From positions 1 to 64,000 of the forward strand of contig NZ_FQUC01000005.1 in the NCBI RefSeq assembly GCF_900128985.1: a DNA stretch of 64,000 nt. The letters run 5' to 3'. A program made the position numbers and the translations under genes. The stretch comes from Indolivaga macrotermitis. GTDB taxonomy: Bacteria; Bacteroidota; Bacteroidia; Bacteroidales; Dysgonomonadaceae. Of this stretch, positions 17,965-27,293 are shown piece by piece. The notes under the pieces are model-generated. The model did not search any database and had not been told where the DNA came from. It saw only the letters and a list, made by a program, of their open reading frames with translations. Each line of letters starts with the position of its first letter. Position 1 is the first letter of the stretch.

Positions 17965-19242
17965 ATGAAAAAAATAATAGGGATTATATTATTATTCGTT
18001 CTGACATTTTATACATTGTATCCACAGGCAATATCGTTTTTTGGATACTCATTTCTTTTCACGTCCGGGGTATTAGGATTGGGTGTATATTTATATAATG
18101 GCAGGCCTTATCCTGAAATTATAAAGATTGCATTTGCTTATTTTCCTATTGTACTTATGGCATGGATTACCATATATATGAATTCCTACACTGATCCTTA
18201 TTTATATGACAATACAAAGAGCCAGGTAGCTTGGTTATTCGCTTCATACTTAATAGTGTTTATTTTTTTTCAGATACATCCAAATGGGAGTTTTACTCTA
18301 TTTCTGTATTATATAATTGGGGCGATTCTTGTTCAATGTATTATTTCTGTACTGATGCACCAGAATGAGGCTATACGGAATTTCTTTAATTCTTTACAGA
18401 TGGCTGATGCTGTAGCGCAATTCAAGAGAGATGATACTGAAGGTCGACGGTTGCTCGGATATGGTGTTGCTTTCTTTGGGGCGGGGGTTTCTTGTGGTTT
18501 TGCACTTATTCTGATATCTTATATTGCTGTAAAGAATAAATTTAATACTATTCAACTTATTATTCTTGCTGCAGTTTATTGTATCATATTATATGTAGGG
18601 CTTCTTTCTGCAAGAACAACATCTATAGGTTTATTTGCCAGTGTTATATTGGTTGTAATCTTATTATTTACAGGAAATGCGAATAAATCTCAATTATTTC
18701 GCTTTTTAGGTATAGGTGCTATTCTGGGTTCCATAGGGTCAACATTATGCTATATTTATTTTCCTGAATTTGCAGATTGGGCTTTTGAAGGTTTTATCAA
18801 CTACCAGAACACTGGTACATTTAGTACTCAATCGTCGGATGGTATCGAAAATATGTTTATTCTACCCTATAATTTTGAGCAATGGATGTATGGTTGGGGG
18901 CATATGGAGTTTTGGGGTAGTGATGTCGGATATACACGTTTATTATTCTGGATAGGTTTACCCGGAACTATTGCCTATTTATTTTATCAGTTTTACTTAA
19001 TGAAGATGTCTTTTGTTAGGGATCAGGCATGGGTGTTTACTCTCTTGATCGGTTTTGCTTATAATGCGGCTCTGAATGTAAAGGGGCTGTCCGATTTGAA
19101 CCTATTTATGTATTTCTTTATTTTTTATTTCTTACATTATAAATATTATATATACACTCCCAAATTATATAGGCTTGGAAAAATTAGTAACCATAAACTT
19201 CGTCATGCCGTTCAGAGCAAGACGGCCAATGGGCGGATTTAA
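17965..19242 (+). CDS. Wzy-like O-antigen/capsule polymerase
   Basis: A 425-residue protein with about ten membrane helices and one large extracytoplasmic loop between roughly residues 270 and 325. This topology fits polysaccharide polymerases and ligases, which join repeat units on undecaprenyl pyrophosphate in the periplasm. Sequence conservation is low in this family, so the assignment rests on topology and location among glycosyltransferases. Its last 68 bases overlap the next gene in another frame. The polymerase role is inferred. Confidence 0.75.
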   Translation: MKKIIGIILLFVLTFYTLYPQAISFFGYSFLFTSGVLGLGVYLYNGRPYPEIIKIAFAYFPIVLMAWITIYMNSYTDPYLYDNTKSQVAWLFASYLIVFIFFQIHPNGSFTLFLYYIIGAILVQCIISVLMHQNEAIRNFFNSLQMADAVAQFKRDDTEGRRLLGYGVAFFGAGVSCGFALILISYIAVKNKFNTIQLIILAAVYCIILYVGLLSARTTSIGLFASVILVVILLFTGNANKSQLFRFLGIGAILGSIGSTLCYIYFPEFADWAFEGFINYQNTGTFSTQSSDGIENMFILPYNFEQWMYGWGHMEFWGSDVGYTRLLFWIGLPGTIAYLFYQFYLMKMSFVRDQAWVFTLLIGFAYNAALNVKGLSDLNLFMYFFIFYFLHYKYYIYTPKLYRLGKISNHKLRHAVQSKTANGRI

Positions 19243-20266
19243 AGTAATGTATGAATATGCAAATCGTTTATTCGATTTAGGGTATTCTGTTAATATAACA
19301 TATCCGATAAAGACTAAGTATATGGAATACAGGCTTCCATATATTGTAAGAAAAGCATTATCTTATATTGAAGGGTTTAGAACAAATCAATGGTTTAAAT
19401 TTAGAGAAGGAATAACGCAGTGTTATGTCGATACTGTTTCTGATAAATATATAAAAGATTCGGATATAGTTATAGCAACTTGGTGGACTACTGTTCTTGA
19501 TATGGGGCGATTAGGTGTTTCAAAAGGGTTGAAAATAAACTTAATTCAAGGATACGAAGATTGGATAGGACATGTTGATGAACTACATTCATCTTATAAT
19601 ATGCCTGCTACAACTAATATTGTTGTAGCAAGTTATCTGAAGAGAATTGTGGAACAATATTCAAATAGTCAGGCTTATTTAATACCGAATGCAATTGATA
19701 GTGATAGGTATAAAATAACAAACTTTATATCGGACAGAACATTAGGTTCTGTATGTATGTTATACTCAACTCAGGATATAAAGGGTTCTGATTATGGATT
19801 GCAGGCTTTAAAAATGATAAAGCAGAAGTATCAGGATTTGAAAGTTGATCTATTTGGAATATTCCCGGAACCCGAAGGTTTACCGGATTGGATAACTTAT
19901 CATAGAAATCCGGACGATTTGCCTTCCTTATATAACAGTAATTCTATATTTATAGCGAATTCTTTAACTGAGGGGATGGCTTTAACACCTATGGAAGCAA
20001 TGTTTTGTGGATGTGCCTGTGTCTTAACTAATATACAAGGGCATTCGGAATATGGAATTGATAATAATACTACGTTATTGTATGAGCCTAAGAATGTGAA
20101 TGATTTAGTCCTGAAGTTGGACATTTTATTATCGGATGATAAAAAGAGGGTAGCTATAGCATCGGCAGGGAATGAATTTATTCAGAAATTCTCATGGAAT
20201 GTAGCAGTTGCAAAAATGGACTCTATAATCAGAAATCTTCTTGATGTAGATAGTAAAGAGAAATGA
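19175..20266 (+). CDS. Glycosyltransferase family 4-like, TTG start
   Basis: A 363-residue GT-B enzyme. The N-terminus VTINFVMPFRARRPMGGFKV matches the first strand and Gly-Gly loop expected for this family, and NSLTEGMALTPMEAMFCGCA near residue 265 is the donor-binding motif. An ATG at 19205 would remove most of the first strand, so I prefer the TTG at 19175, giving a 68-base overlap with the polymerase gene. The next gene overlaps by 4 bases. Specificity is unknown. Confidence 0.8.
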   Translation: MEKLVTINFVMPFRARRPMGGFKVMYEYANRLFDLGYSVNITYPIKTKYMEYRLPYIVRKALSYIEGFRTNQWFKFREGITQCYVDTVSDKYIKDSDIVIATWWTTVLDMGRLGVSKGLKINLIQGYEDWIGHVDELHSSYNMPATTNIVVASYLKRIVEQYSNSQAYLIPNAIDSDRYKITNFISDRTLGSVCMLYSTQDIKGSDYGLQALKMIKQKYQDLKVDLFGIFPEPEGLPDWITYHRNPDDLPSLYNSNSIFIANSLTEGMALTPMEAMFCGCACVLTNIQGHSEYGIDNNTTLLYEPKNVNDLVLKLDILLSDDKKRVAIASAGNEFIQKFSWNVAVAKMDSIIRNLLDVDSKEK

Positions 20267-21099
20267 AGAAAAAGGTCGCAATACTGGTCCGTGTTTATGA
20301 TAGAGTTGAAGATTTGAATTATAATCTTCAGATAATAAGAGATACCTGGCATACATTCGACTATGAAATCATAGTTATTAGTAATGGCTATAAGGATGGT
20401 TATTTGATTAATGAGAATACTAAACAACTTGTCGATAATCTTATTATTCTGGATCATAATTGGGGACACCGTAAAGGTAGCGCACAGCTATTACAGGAAG
20501 GGCGGAAACATATTCCGGACGACTGTGATTATACTATTATTTTAGAAGCCGATACATGGATATATTCTGATGATATTGTATCTAAGTACGTCCGGTTATT
20601 AGATGATAAAGTAAACGTAGTGTGGGCTAGTGCCGATTGGTATGATAAAGATTATTCTTTAGCAGTTGACTTCGCTATTGTTAAATCGGATTTTATCCGG
20701 ACGCACTTTGATTTGTTCGACATAGATCTGTACCCCGAATGTTATATTGCTAATTATTTAAAAAAAGCAGATGTTGGTTTCATCTCTATTACAGAAAATA
20801 TGCCTGTGCATATACCAAGTTATATGCCTAAATATCCTTGTATAGATGATTCTGCGAACAAAAGGTTCTATATTTTCCCTAAGGCAAAGATGGTGACTCA
20901 CCACATTGAATTTTTAAAAGGTGGTATAAATGAGAAGAAACAATTATTCAATGTAATTACAGGAACGAACTATTTTACTGATATATCAGTTAAGAATAGG
21001 AGATGGAAGAGAATAAAGCCTGTTTTTTGGATTTATTTGAGTTATTTATTACCCAAGAAAAGCTGGTTTAAAGCAAAAGTGTACAGAAAATTAGATTGA
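20263..21099 (+). CDS. Predicted GT-A type glycosyltransferase, divergent
   Basis: A 278-residue protein that begins KKKVAILVRVYDRVEDLNYN and carries EIIVISNGY near residue 32 and YTIILEADTWIY near residue 88, resembling a GT-A nucleotide-binding fold with EADTW as a variant DxD motif. HNWGHRKGSAQLL near residue 67 resembles the donor/acceptor loop of GT2-like enzymes. I do not recognise a precise family. It starts within the last 4 bases of the upstream gene and ends 1 base before the next, so it belongs to the operon. Confidence 0.65.
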   Translation: MKKKVAILVRVYDRVEDLNYNLQIIRDTWHTFDYEIIVISNGYKDGYLINENTKQLVDNLIILDHNWGHRKGSAQLLQEGRKHIPDDCDYTIILEADTWIYSDDIVSKYVRLLDDKVNVVWASADWYDKDYSLAVDFAIVKSDFIRTHFDLFDIDLYPECYIANYLKKADVGFISITENMPVHIPSYMPKYPCIDDSANKRFYIFPKAKMVTHHIEFLKGGINEKKQLFNVITGTNYFTDISVKNRRWKRIKPVFWIYLSYLLPKKSWFKAKVYRKLD

Positions 21100-21100
21100 T

Positions 21101-22159
21101 ATGTTTGTTGTAAATGGCAGATTTTTAAGTCAAAAGCCAACCGGGATACACCGGTATGCTTTTGAAATATGCAATCAACTCCAAAAAATTGGGGCTGATT
21201 TTTATGTTGCTGCCCCACATGATATTAATCCGGACTATAAGTTTGAATTTAAAGTTGTAAAATGTGGTTCACTCAAGGGGCATTTATGGGAACAAATAAG
21301 CTTAGCTCAATTTTTAAGAAAGCAGGGAAACCCCTTACTTGTAAGCTTTTCCGGATGTGGTCCACTGACATACAAAAATCAGATTATAACTATTCATGAT
21401 GTTTCACATGAAAGACATCCCGAATGGTTCTCGAAAAATTACTGGAGATATTATGGTTATATGATGCCTCGGATTTCCCGTAAAGCTCATGCTGTAATTA
21501 CCGTAAGTGAGTATTCTAAACGGGAAATTATGGATGTACTAAAAGTCCCTGAAGAGAAACTTAATGTTGTCAATTGCAGTATTCCTACATATCATACACA
21601 AGAATCTTCGTCTGGGGATGCTTCAACTGTATTAGGTAATGATCGGTATATATTATCCGTATCATCTCTAGATCCCCGTAAGAACTTTCACAGATTAATT
21701 GAAGCCTTCAATAATATAGATGATAAAACATTAAAGTTATATATTGTAGGAATGCAATTTAAAGCCTTTAATACTCCGGATTTAAAGAAGTTAATCGGCG
21801 ATAATGTTATTTTACCGGGATATGTGGATGATGATACTCTAAAAACATTATACCATAATGCTTTATTTTCGGTATATCCTTCTTTATACGAGGGATTTGG
21901 TATTCCTCCTTTAGAATCGATGGTATGTGAATGCCCTGTGATAGGCTCTAAAATAGAAGCTATTGAAGAAGTTTGTGGTGATGCAGTTTTGTATGTCGAT
22001 CCTTATGATGTGTCTGATATTACGAAAAAAATGAATATGCTAATTAATAATCCTGATTTACGCAATGATCTAAAAGAGAAAGGATTGAAGCAGGTTAAAA
22101 AATATTCATGGGAAAAATCGGCACGAAAAGTATTAGATCTTATAGAAAAATATAACTAG
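21101..22159 (+). CDS. Glycosyltransferase family 4 (mannosyltransferase-like)
   Basis: A 352-residue GT-B enzyme. It has FVVNGRFLSQKPTGIHRYAFE at its start (the TGIxRY pattern of many bacterial GT4 mannosyl- or rhamnosyltransferases), TIHDVSHERHPEWFS near residue 101, SVSSLDPRKNFHRLIEAF near residue 185 and the donor motif PSLYEGFGIPPLESM near residue 262. The transferred sugar cannot be read from sequence alone. It is the fifth gene of the operon. Confidence 0.87.
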   Translation: MFVVNGRFLSQKPTGIHRYAFEICNQLQKIGADFYVAAPHDINPDYKFEFKVVKCGSLKGHLWEQISLAQFLRKQGNPLLVSFSGCGPLTYKNQIITIHDVSHERHPEWFSKNYWRYYGYMMPRISRKAHAVITVSEYSKREIMDVLKVPEEKLNVVNCSIPTYHTQESSSGDASTVLGNDRYILSVSSLDPRKNFHRLIEAFNNIDDKTLKLYIVGMQFKAFNTPDLKKLIGDNVILPGYVDDDTLKTLYHNALFSVYPSLYEGFGIPPLESMVCECPVIGSKIEAIEEVCGDAVLYVDPYDVSDITKKMNMLINNPDLRNDLKEKGLKQVKKYSWEKSARKVLDLIEKYN

Positions 22160-22169
22160 GATTCAAATA

Positions 22170-23018
22170 ATGCGGATTGCTATTCTGATACATATACATA
22201 CGAACGTAGATCAGGTTATGCGCTTAGTTAACAAGTTGCAGCATCCTGATGCTGATGTATATATAAATGTAGATGCAAAGGTCGCCATTAAGCCATTCGA
22301 AGAGTCAATAGATAAAGCATATTTTCTGAGAAATAGGGTAGAAGTTACTTGGGGCAGATTTTCACAAGTACAGCAAATTTTAAACTCTTTTGCGGAAATA
22401 ATCTCGCTCGGTAAAGACTATTCTCATATACTATTTATTAGCGGGCAAGATTATCCGGTTATGCCTATTAATAAAGTTATAGAACAACACCAACGTAATC
22501 CGGAAAATAGTTTTATTAGTCATTTCAAATTAGGAAATGATGATTGGTCATTATTAATGAGAAAAAGATACGAATATTGGCAATTTTTACCGACCAATGA
22601 TATCCGGAATAATAAATATGTGAAAAAAATATTATTGAAGTTAGGATATAAGCGTAAATATCCTTTTCCGGATGCTTATTATGGAGCGTGTTGGTTTAGT
22701 CTTACTATCGAAAGTATCAAATATCTATTGAATTATACAGAGAATAATCCGCATGTGGTTAGTTTCTTTCATCAAACAGGTTGTGCTGATGAACTATATG
22801 TACAATCGGTGTTATTGAACTCTCCATTGAAATGTAAAATGATAAATGAGATTTATCGTTATTTTGATTGGAATGATAAAGGAAAAAGCCCGCGGATTTT
22901 GACTAAAGAAGACTTCAATACTATCAAAAATTCAAATGCTTGGTTTGCCCGTAAAGTAGACTCACGAATAGATTCTGATTTATTGGATTTATTGGATACT
23001 ATTAATGTAGAGAAATGA
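22170..23018 (+). CDS. GT14 (core-2/I-branching type) glycosyltransferase
   Basis: A 282-residue enzyme related to beta-1,6-N-acetylglucosaminyltransferases. Family features are MRIAILIHIHTNVDQVMRLV, VYINVDAKV near residue 31, WGRFSQVQQILNSF near residue 61 and HILFISGQDYPVMP near residue 88. The second half has YGACWFSLT and an acidic DELYVQSVL segment near residue 215, likely including the catalytic base. In bacterial polysaccharide loci this family adds side branches, often GlcNAc or xylose. It overlaps the following GT2 gene by 4 bases. Confidence 0.85.
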   Translation: MRIAILIHIHTNVDQVMRLVNKLQHPDADVYINVDAKVAIKPFEESIDKAYFLRNRVEVTWGRFSQVQQILNSFAEIISLGKDYSHILFISGQDYPVMPINKVIEQHQRNPENSFISHFKLGNDDWSLLMRKRYEYWQFLPTNDIRNNKYVKKILLKLGYKRKYPFPDAYYGACWFSLTIESIKYLLNYTENNPHVVSFFHQTGCADELYVQSVLLNSPLKCKMINEIYRYFDWNDKGKSPRILTKEDFNTIKNSNAWFARKVDSRIDSDLLDLLDTINVEK

Positions 23019-23830
23019 ATAAAGACAAAATATCTGTAGTTACTGTCGTATATAATGGTGTTTCGACCATCGAAAACACCATTAAAAGTGTCATTAATCA
23101 AACATATCCAAATATTGAATATATTGTGATTGATGGGGGGTCTACAGATGGTACAATTGATATTATAAAGAAATACGAAGACCGGATATCTTGGTGGATA
23201 AGCGAACCTGATAAAGGTATCTATGATGCTATGAATAAATCTATAGACCGACTGGATGGTCTGTGGGTTAATTTTATGAATACAGGCGATTATTTTTATT
23301 CAGATACTGCTATAGATGAAATATTCGGACAAGGAAAAGACTTCTCCGCATTTGCTGCAGTATATGGTGATGCAGAGTATCGTTTGAAAAGATTCTCATA
23401 CATCAGACCCGGATACGATTGCGATAGAGATCATTTCATGCCATTTTCTCATCAGGCTGCATTTGCGAGAGCTGATATTGCAAAAAAAAATAAGTTCAAT
23501 CTGAAATATAGGATTGCAGCAGATACCGAATTCTTTTTACGCTTGAATAGGGAAGGGTACGAACTGAAGCATGTTCCGGTAATTGTTTGCTCATATGATG
23601 CTTCGGAAGGTTTTAGTATGCATAATGAAGTAAAACATGCTAAAGAATTTATTGATATGCAAATTGCTTATGGAGCTCCTAAGGATTCGGCATACTTTAA
23701 GAAATACCTGCGGAATGCCTATTTCAGGCAGTACTTACGGAAACTTATTCCGGATAAGCTTTGGCAGAAAATGAGAGAAGATAAAATTGCAAAACAGCAC
23801 GATATAATAATAAAAAAGGAAATCAGTTAA
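23015..23830 (+). CDS. Glycosyltransferase family 2, last gene of the polysaccharide operon
   Basis: A 271-residue GT-A enzyme of the WcaA/PgaC-like type, starting ISVVTVVYNGVSTIENTI, with VIDGGSTDGT near residue 39, SEPDKGIYDAMNKS near residue 63 and MNTGDYF near residue 88. The acceptor region PFSHQAAFAR and AADTEFFLRL follow near residues 143 and 168. This subclass, with EPDKGIYDAMNKG-like sequences, is common in Bacteroidetes capsule loci. Its stop codon overlaps a terminator hairpin shared with the convergent NADH dehydrogenase gene. Confidence 0.88.
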   Translation: MNKDKISVVTVVYNGVSTIENTIKSVINQTYPNIEYIVIDGGSTDGTIDIIKKYEDRISWWISEPDKGIYDAMNKSIDRLDGLWVNFMNTGDYFYSDTAIDEIFGQGKDFSAFAAVYGDAEYRLKRFSYIRPGYDCDRDHFMPFSHQAAFARADIAKKNKFNLKYRIAADTEFFLRLNREGYELKHVPVIVCSYDASEGFSMHNEVKHAKEFIDMQIAYGAPKDSAYFKKYLRNAYFRQYLRKLIPDKLWQKMREDKIAKQHDIIIKKEIS

Positions 23831-23843
23831 GATTTCCTTTTTT
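23812..23843. terminator. Bidirectional terminator between the glycosyltransferase and NADH dehydrogenase genes
   Basis: A 13-bp perfect stem (23812-23824 with 23831-23843) with a 6-base loop is flanked by A/T runs on both sides. It includes the last codons of the glycosyltransferase gene and lies 4 bases past the stop of the convergent gene ending at 23847. Confidence 0.88.
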
Positions 23844-23846
23844 TAT

Positions 23847-25172
23847 TTATTTGTAATTCAGCTCTCTATCATCGAGTTCGTCGTACATCTTGTCCTTTTT
23901 AGGACGGATAAAGAGACGTAACGAAACATCATAAGTTACATAACTCCATACCCAGTCTATAAAAACAGAGAGTTTGTTTCTCATTCCGACAATAGAAAGG
24001 ATATGCACCCATAACCATAACCACCACGCTACAGTACCTCCAAAATGAAGTTTCCATAAGTCTGCAACAGCAGCATTTCGCCCGATTGTAGCTAATGACC
24101 CTTTATCGACATATACAAATCCTGTTTTCTCACTTTTCCCTTTCACCTCATTATTGAGATTTTTTGCCAGATTCTTAGCCATCTGCAGGGCAACCTGAGC
24201 AACCTGTCCATGTCCTTTCGGTGATTGGTCTGAGATCAACAAACATGTATCTCCAATAGAGTATATTCCATCATAACCAACGACAGCATTGTATTCATCT
24301 ACAACCATCCGGCCTTTGTTATAGGCATTTTCATCTAGCCCGGCCAGGCTATTAGCTTTTACTCCTCCTACCCAAAATACATTGCGGGAGCGAAGTTCTT
24401 CACCATTAGCTAACTCTACAACAGGCTCTTTGTAGTCTTTTACAGGAATATTCTGATGGATAATAACTCCACGCTTAGATAAAGTTTCGGCAGCTTTGAC
24501 AGATGCTTCTTCAGACATGGCAAACAATAGGCGAGGGGAGGCATCGACAAGATGTATCTCCATTTTGCTAAAGTCAAGTTCGGGATAATCCTTAGGCAGA
24601 ATAGTCTTTTTCATATCGGCTAATGCGCCGGAAAGTTCAACGCCTGTTGCTCCTCCGCCAACAATAACAAATGTAAGATGCTCCTTTACTTTTTCCTCGG
24701 TTCTTGCACTCAGAGCTTTTTCCAAGCTAAGTAGGATTCTGTTTCGTGCAAGAAGTGATTCTGAAACAGATTTAAGGGCATATGTCGATTCTTTAAGCTT
24801 ATCATTTCCGAAATAATTAGTATCACAGCCTGTCGCAATAACCAAATAGTCATATTTAAGCGAGCCTATACTGGTCTCTAATATTTTTTGATCGGGAAGT
24901 ACCCGCTTTGCCAGACAAGCTCTAAAATGAAAATCTTTACGGTTCTGGAAATTTTTCCTTAGAGGATAACTAATAGAGCTGGGCTCTAAGCCTGCAGTTG
25001 CAACCTGATACATCAACGGTTGAAATTGGTGATAGTTAACTTTATCTATCAATACAACCTGAAAATAATTTGAGTCTATTTTTTTAGCGAGTTGTAACCC
25101 GGCAAAGCCTCCACCTATAATAACAATCCTTTTTTTATTACCCGATTCGGGTATATTCACAATATACTCCAT
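23847..25172 (-). CDS. ndh: Type II NADH:quinone dehydrogenase (NDH-2)
   Basis: A 441-residue membrane-associated flavoprotein that oxidises NADH and reduces quinone without pumping ions. The FAD-binding GGGFAGLQLAKK is near residue 21, the NADH-binding VIVGGGATGVELSGAL near residue 167 and SIGDTCLL near residue 310 closes the FAD site. The C-terminus holds the Trp-rich WWLWLWVHILSIVG segment near residue 385, which anchors such enzymes to the membrane. The upstream region has a 16-bp inverted repeat around a possible promoter. Confidence 0.92.
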   Translation of the reverse strand: MEYIVNIPESGNKKRIVIIGGGFAGLQLAKKIDSNYFQVVLIDKVNYHQFQPLMYQVATAGLEPSSISYPLRKNFQNRKDFHFRACLAKRVLPDQKILETSIGSLKYDYLVIATGCDTNYFGNDKLKESTYALKSVSESLLARNRILLSLEKALSARTEEKVKEHLTFVIVGGGATGVELSGALADMKKTILPKDYPELDFSKMEIHLVDASPRLLFAMSEEASVKAAETLSKRGVIIHQNIPVKDYKEPVVELANGEELRSRNVFWVGGVKANSLAGLDENAYNKGRMVVDEYNAVVGYDGIYSIGDTCLLISDQSPKGHGQVAQVALQMAKNLAKNLNNEVKGKSEKTGFVYVDKGSLATIGRNAAVADLWKLHFGGTVAWWLWLWVHILSIVGMRNKLSVFIDWVWSYVTYDVSLRLFIRPKKDKMYDELDDRELNYK

Positions 25173-25201
25173 AATTATCCATTTTTTATCTCAAAAAATA
25201 A

Positions 25202-25249
25202 TACCATTGAACTTATAAAACACTCTGTGCAAATATAAGTTCAATGGTA
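25202..25249 (-). terminator. 16-bp perfect inverted repeat: dedA terminator, possibly also ndh control
   Basis: TACCATTGAACTTATA at 25202-25217 and its exact reverse complement at 25234-25249 are separated by 16 bases. On the minus strand the second arm is followed by ATTATTTTTT, as in a terminator for dedA, which ends at 25280. The loop side carries TATATTTG (25230-25237, minus), a match to the -7 promoter element, 58 bases before the ndh start. The element may do both jobs. Confidence 0.65.
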
Positions 25250-25279
25250 CAGATATTATTAAAAAGATCTCTAAAATCT

Positions 25280-25951
25280 TTATTCGGCCGCTTTTTTACT
25301 TGCCATTTTAGCTTTTGCAAATTCGAATACCCCGGGAAGAATCGAGACGATAACGATAAGGATTACCACTTTCTCCAGATTCTTTTCGACCCATGGAATT
25401 CCTCCGACGAAAACACCCAATAGAGTAAAGATTACTACCCATGCAATACCGCCGATTACATTATAGGATAAGAAGTGTCTATAGCTCATTTTTCCCATTC
25501 CAGCAACGAAAGGTGCAAATGTTCTAACAATAGGAACAAAACGTGCTAATATAATGGTTTTACCACCGTGTTTGGCATAGAACTGATTAGTTTTCTCCAG
25601 ATATTCCTGCTTGAAAATCTTTGATTTAGGATTACTAAATAATTTCCTGCCAAAATAATGACCTATGGTATAATTGACAGCATCACCTACAATAGCAGCT
25701 ATGATAAGTATAATAATAAGCCAATAAATATGCAGATCGTTCTCCGGCCTTACGGCAATAGCTCCGGCCAAGAAAAGTAACGAATCGCCGGGAAGAAAAG
25801 GTGTAACAACTAAACCTGTTTCGCAGAATATGATTAAAAATAAAATAGCATAAAACCACATTCCGTAATCATTAACCAGCATGTCTAGTGTGGGACCTGT
25901 GTTTAATACTAAATCGAGGACAAATGTCCATACCTGTTGTAAGAAATCCAT
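25280..25951 (-). CDS. DedA-family membrane protein
   Basis: A 223-residue integral membrane protein of the DedA/SNARE-associated family, whose members flip undecaprenyl phosphate or other lipids. Characteristic segments are [23 protein letters not shown] near residue 45 and the [28 protein letters not shown] region near residues 135-160, with the conserved ARFxPxxRTFxPxxAG motif. It is followed by a perfect-stem terminator. The exact lipid is unknown. Confidence 0.9.
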   Translation of the reverse strand: MDFLQQVWTFVLDLVLNTGPTLDMLVNDYGMWFYAILFLIIFCETGLVVTPFLPGDSLLFLAGAIAVRPENDLHIYWLIIILIIAAIVGDAVNYTIGHYFGRKLFSNPKSKIFKQEYLEKTNQFYAKHGGKTIILARFVPIVRTFAPFVAGMGKMSYRHFLSYNVIGGIAWVVIFTLLGVFVGGIPWVEKNLEKVVILIVIVSILPGVFEFAKAKMASKKAAE

Positions 25952-26056
25952 GAAATTTATATTGATAATATTATTTTCCCTATTTTTACGGGCACAAATA
26001 TAGACAAAATCTTTGGTTAGAGATAGATAAAAATATCTAATAAACAGGTTGCATTA

Positions 26057-26701
26057 TTAAAAAGCACGATATATAATCACTTTACCTGTAGTCTCTATTG
26101 TAAACTGATTATCCATCGATTCATTCAATGTCCCTTGCCACCAGTTTGTAAATATCCTGTTCTGTACCGGATATTTTAGGTTATGTGTTGTGATTTCATC
26201 TTTTGTTATAGAAAATATAGAAACTTGCTGTCCGCTATAACTGGCAAATTGGGTATCTTCATCTATAGCAACAAATACACCATAGTCTGTAATTATTTCT
26301 ACATCAGACTTATCCATATATTCGAGAAGTAGGCTGATATTACCTAATGTATGATCCTCGCGCTGTCCGGTAGCTCCTAATATAATTAACCGACGGAAAC
26401 CTTGTTGAAGAGAGTATTCTACGGATTTAGTCAAATCATTTATTTCCTGATCTGGATTTGGGTGCAGAATATCAGCAAATAGTTCTTTATTCTTGATGCT
26501 TATCGAATCACAATCTCCAACAATAGCCTGAGGCCGGATATTTGTATTATGCATTAGTTTATCTATTGCTCCATCGCAACAAATTAAATAACTGTTGTTA
26601 TTTAAGAGTGACAGAGGAATTGCATGCTTAGGAAACTCGCCGTTGGCCAGAATAACCGCATCTGAATGCGATTGTGAGGTCGGCATATCAAAGTATTTCA
26701 T
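26057..26701 (-). CDS. Thiamin pyrophosphokinase
   Basis: This cytoplasmic enzyme turns imported thiamin directly into thiamin diphosphate using ATP. In its 214 residues, VGDCDSI near residue 63, DQEINDLTKSVEY near residue 84 and GATGQREDHTLGN near residue 108 are the metal- and ATP-binding signatures. It is the last gene of the TPP-riboswitch operon and starts at the base following the PnuT stop, so it is coupled to the transporter. This fits metabolic trapping of thiamin after uptake. Confidence 0.92.
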   Translation of the reverse strand: MKYFDMPTSQSHSDAVILANGEFPKHAIPLSLLNNNSYLICCDGAIDKLMHNTNIRPQAIVGDCDSISIKNKELFADILHPNPDQEINDLTKSVEYSLQQGFRRLIILGATGQREDHTLGNISLLLEYMDKSDVEIITDYGVFVAIDEDTQFASYSGQQVSIFSITKDEITTHNLKYPVQNRIFTNWWQGTLNESMDNQFTIETTGKVIIYRAF

Positions 26702-27286
26702 TTATATCTTTATTAAATTTCGCCATCGTAAATATCCGAATACAGACACAATGCTATATACCAGATACATAATAGAGGTTGGATACAAGTCTTGTGTAAA
26801 ATAGAGAATCACAGAAACCACATTTACAACAATCAGCAATAACCATTGTTCGACATATCTTTGAGCTAACATCCAAATAGCTGTAATACTTAATGTAGTG
26901 ACAAATGTGTCGCCATAAACTACATGGCTATCCGTAAAGGTATTTAGTATATAAGCTATGATAGCAAAGGTAATAATAGAAGCAATAACTAACGGAATAT
27001 ATAATCGGGTGGGGGTGTTGCGTAAGTTTATCTCCATCTGAGAGCCGTTTTTAGCCGCTTTCTGCCATTTTATCCAGCCATATATGCCTGCTATGATAAA
27101 ATAGATATTAATGCATGCAAATGCGTAAAAAGTAGCTTTTACGTAAACGTATGTATAGAATGATGACATGGCAATACCTGTTGGCCACATCCATATATCG
27201 GCTTTATATTCGAAATAAAGATACAGGAGCCCTATAATCGCTCCTGTTATCTCTATCCAATTTTGTTCAAAAAACTCTATAATCAT
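26702..27286 (-). CDS. pnuT: PnuT-type thiamin transporter (PnuC family)
   Basis: A 194-residue inner-membrane protein with about seven helices. WMWPTGIAMSSFYTYVYVKA near residue 32 and YGWIKW near residue 70 are PnuC-family hallmarks. The fold is that of the nicotinamide riboside transporter PnuC, but the position between a TonB receptor and thiamin pyrophosphokinase, behind a TPP riboswitch, points to thiamin (PnuT). It moves substrate by facilitated diffusion and relies on the kinase next door for trapping. Confidence 0.9.
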   Translation of the reverse strand: MIIEFFEQNWIEITGAIIGLLYLYFEYKADIWMWPTGIAMSSFYTYVYVKATFYAFACINIYFIIAGIYGWIKWQKAAKNGSQMEINLRNTPTRLYIPLVIASIITFAIIAYILNTFTDSHVVYGDTFVTTLSITAIWMLAQRYVEQWLLLIVVNVVSVILYFTQDLYPTSIMYLVYSIVSVFGYLRWRNLIKI

Positions 27287-27293
27287 TCTTCCA

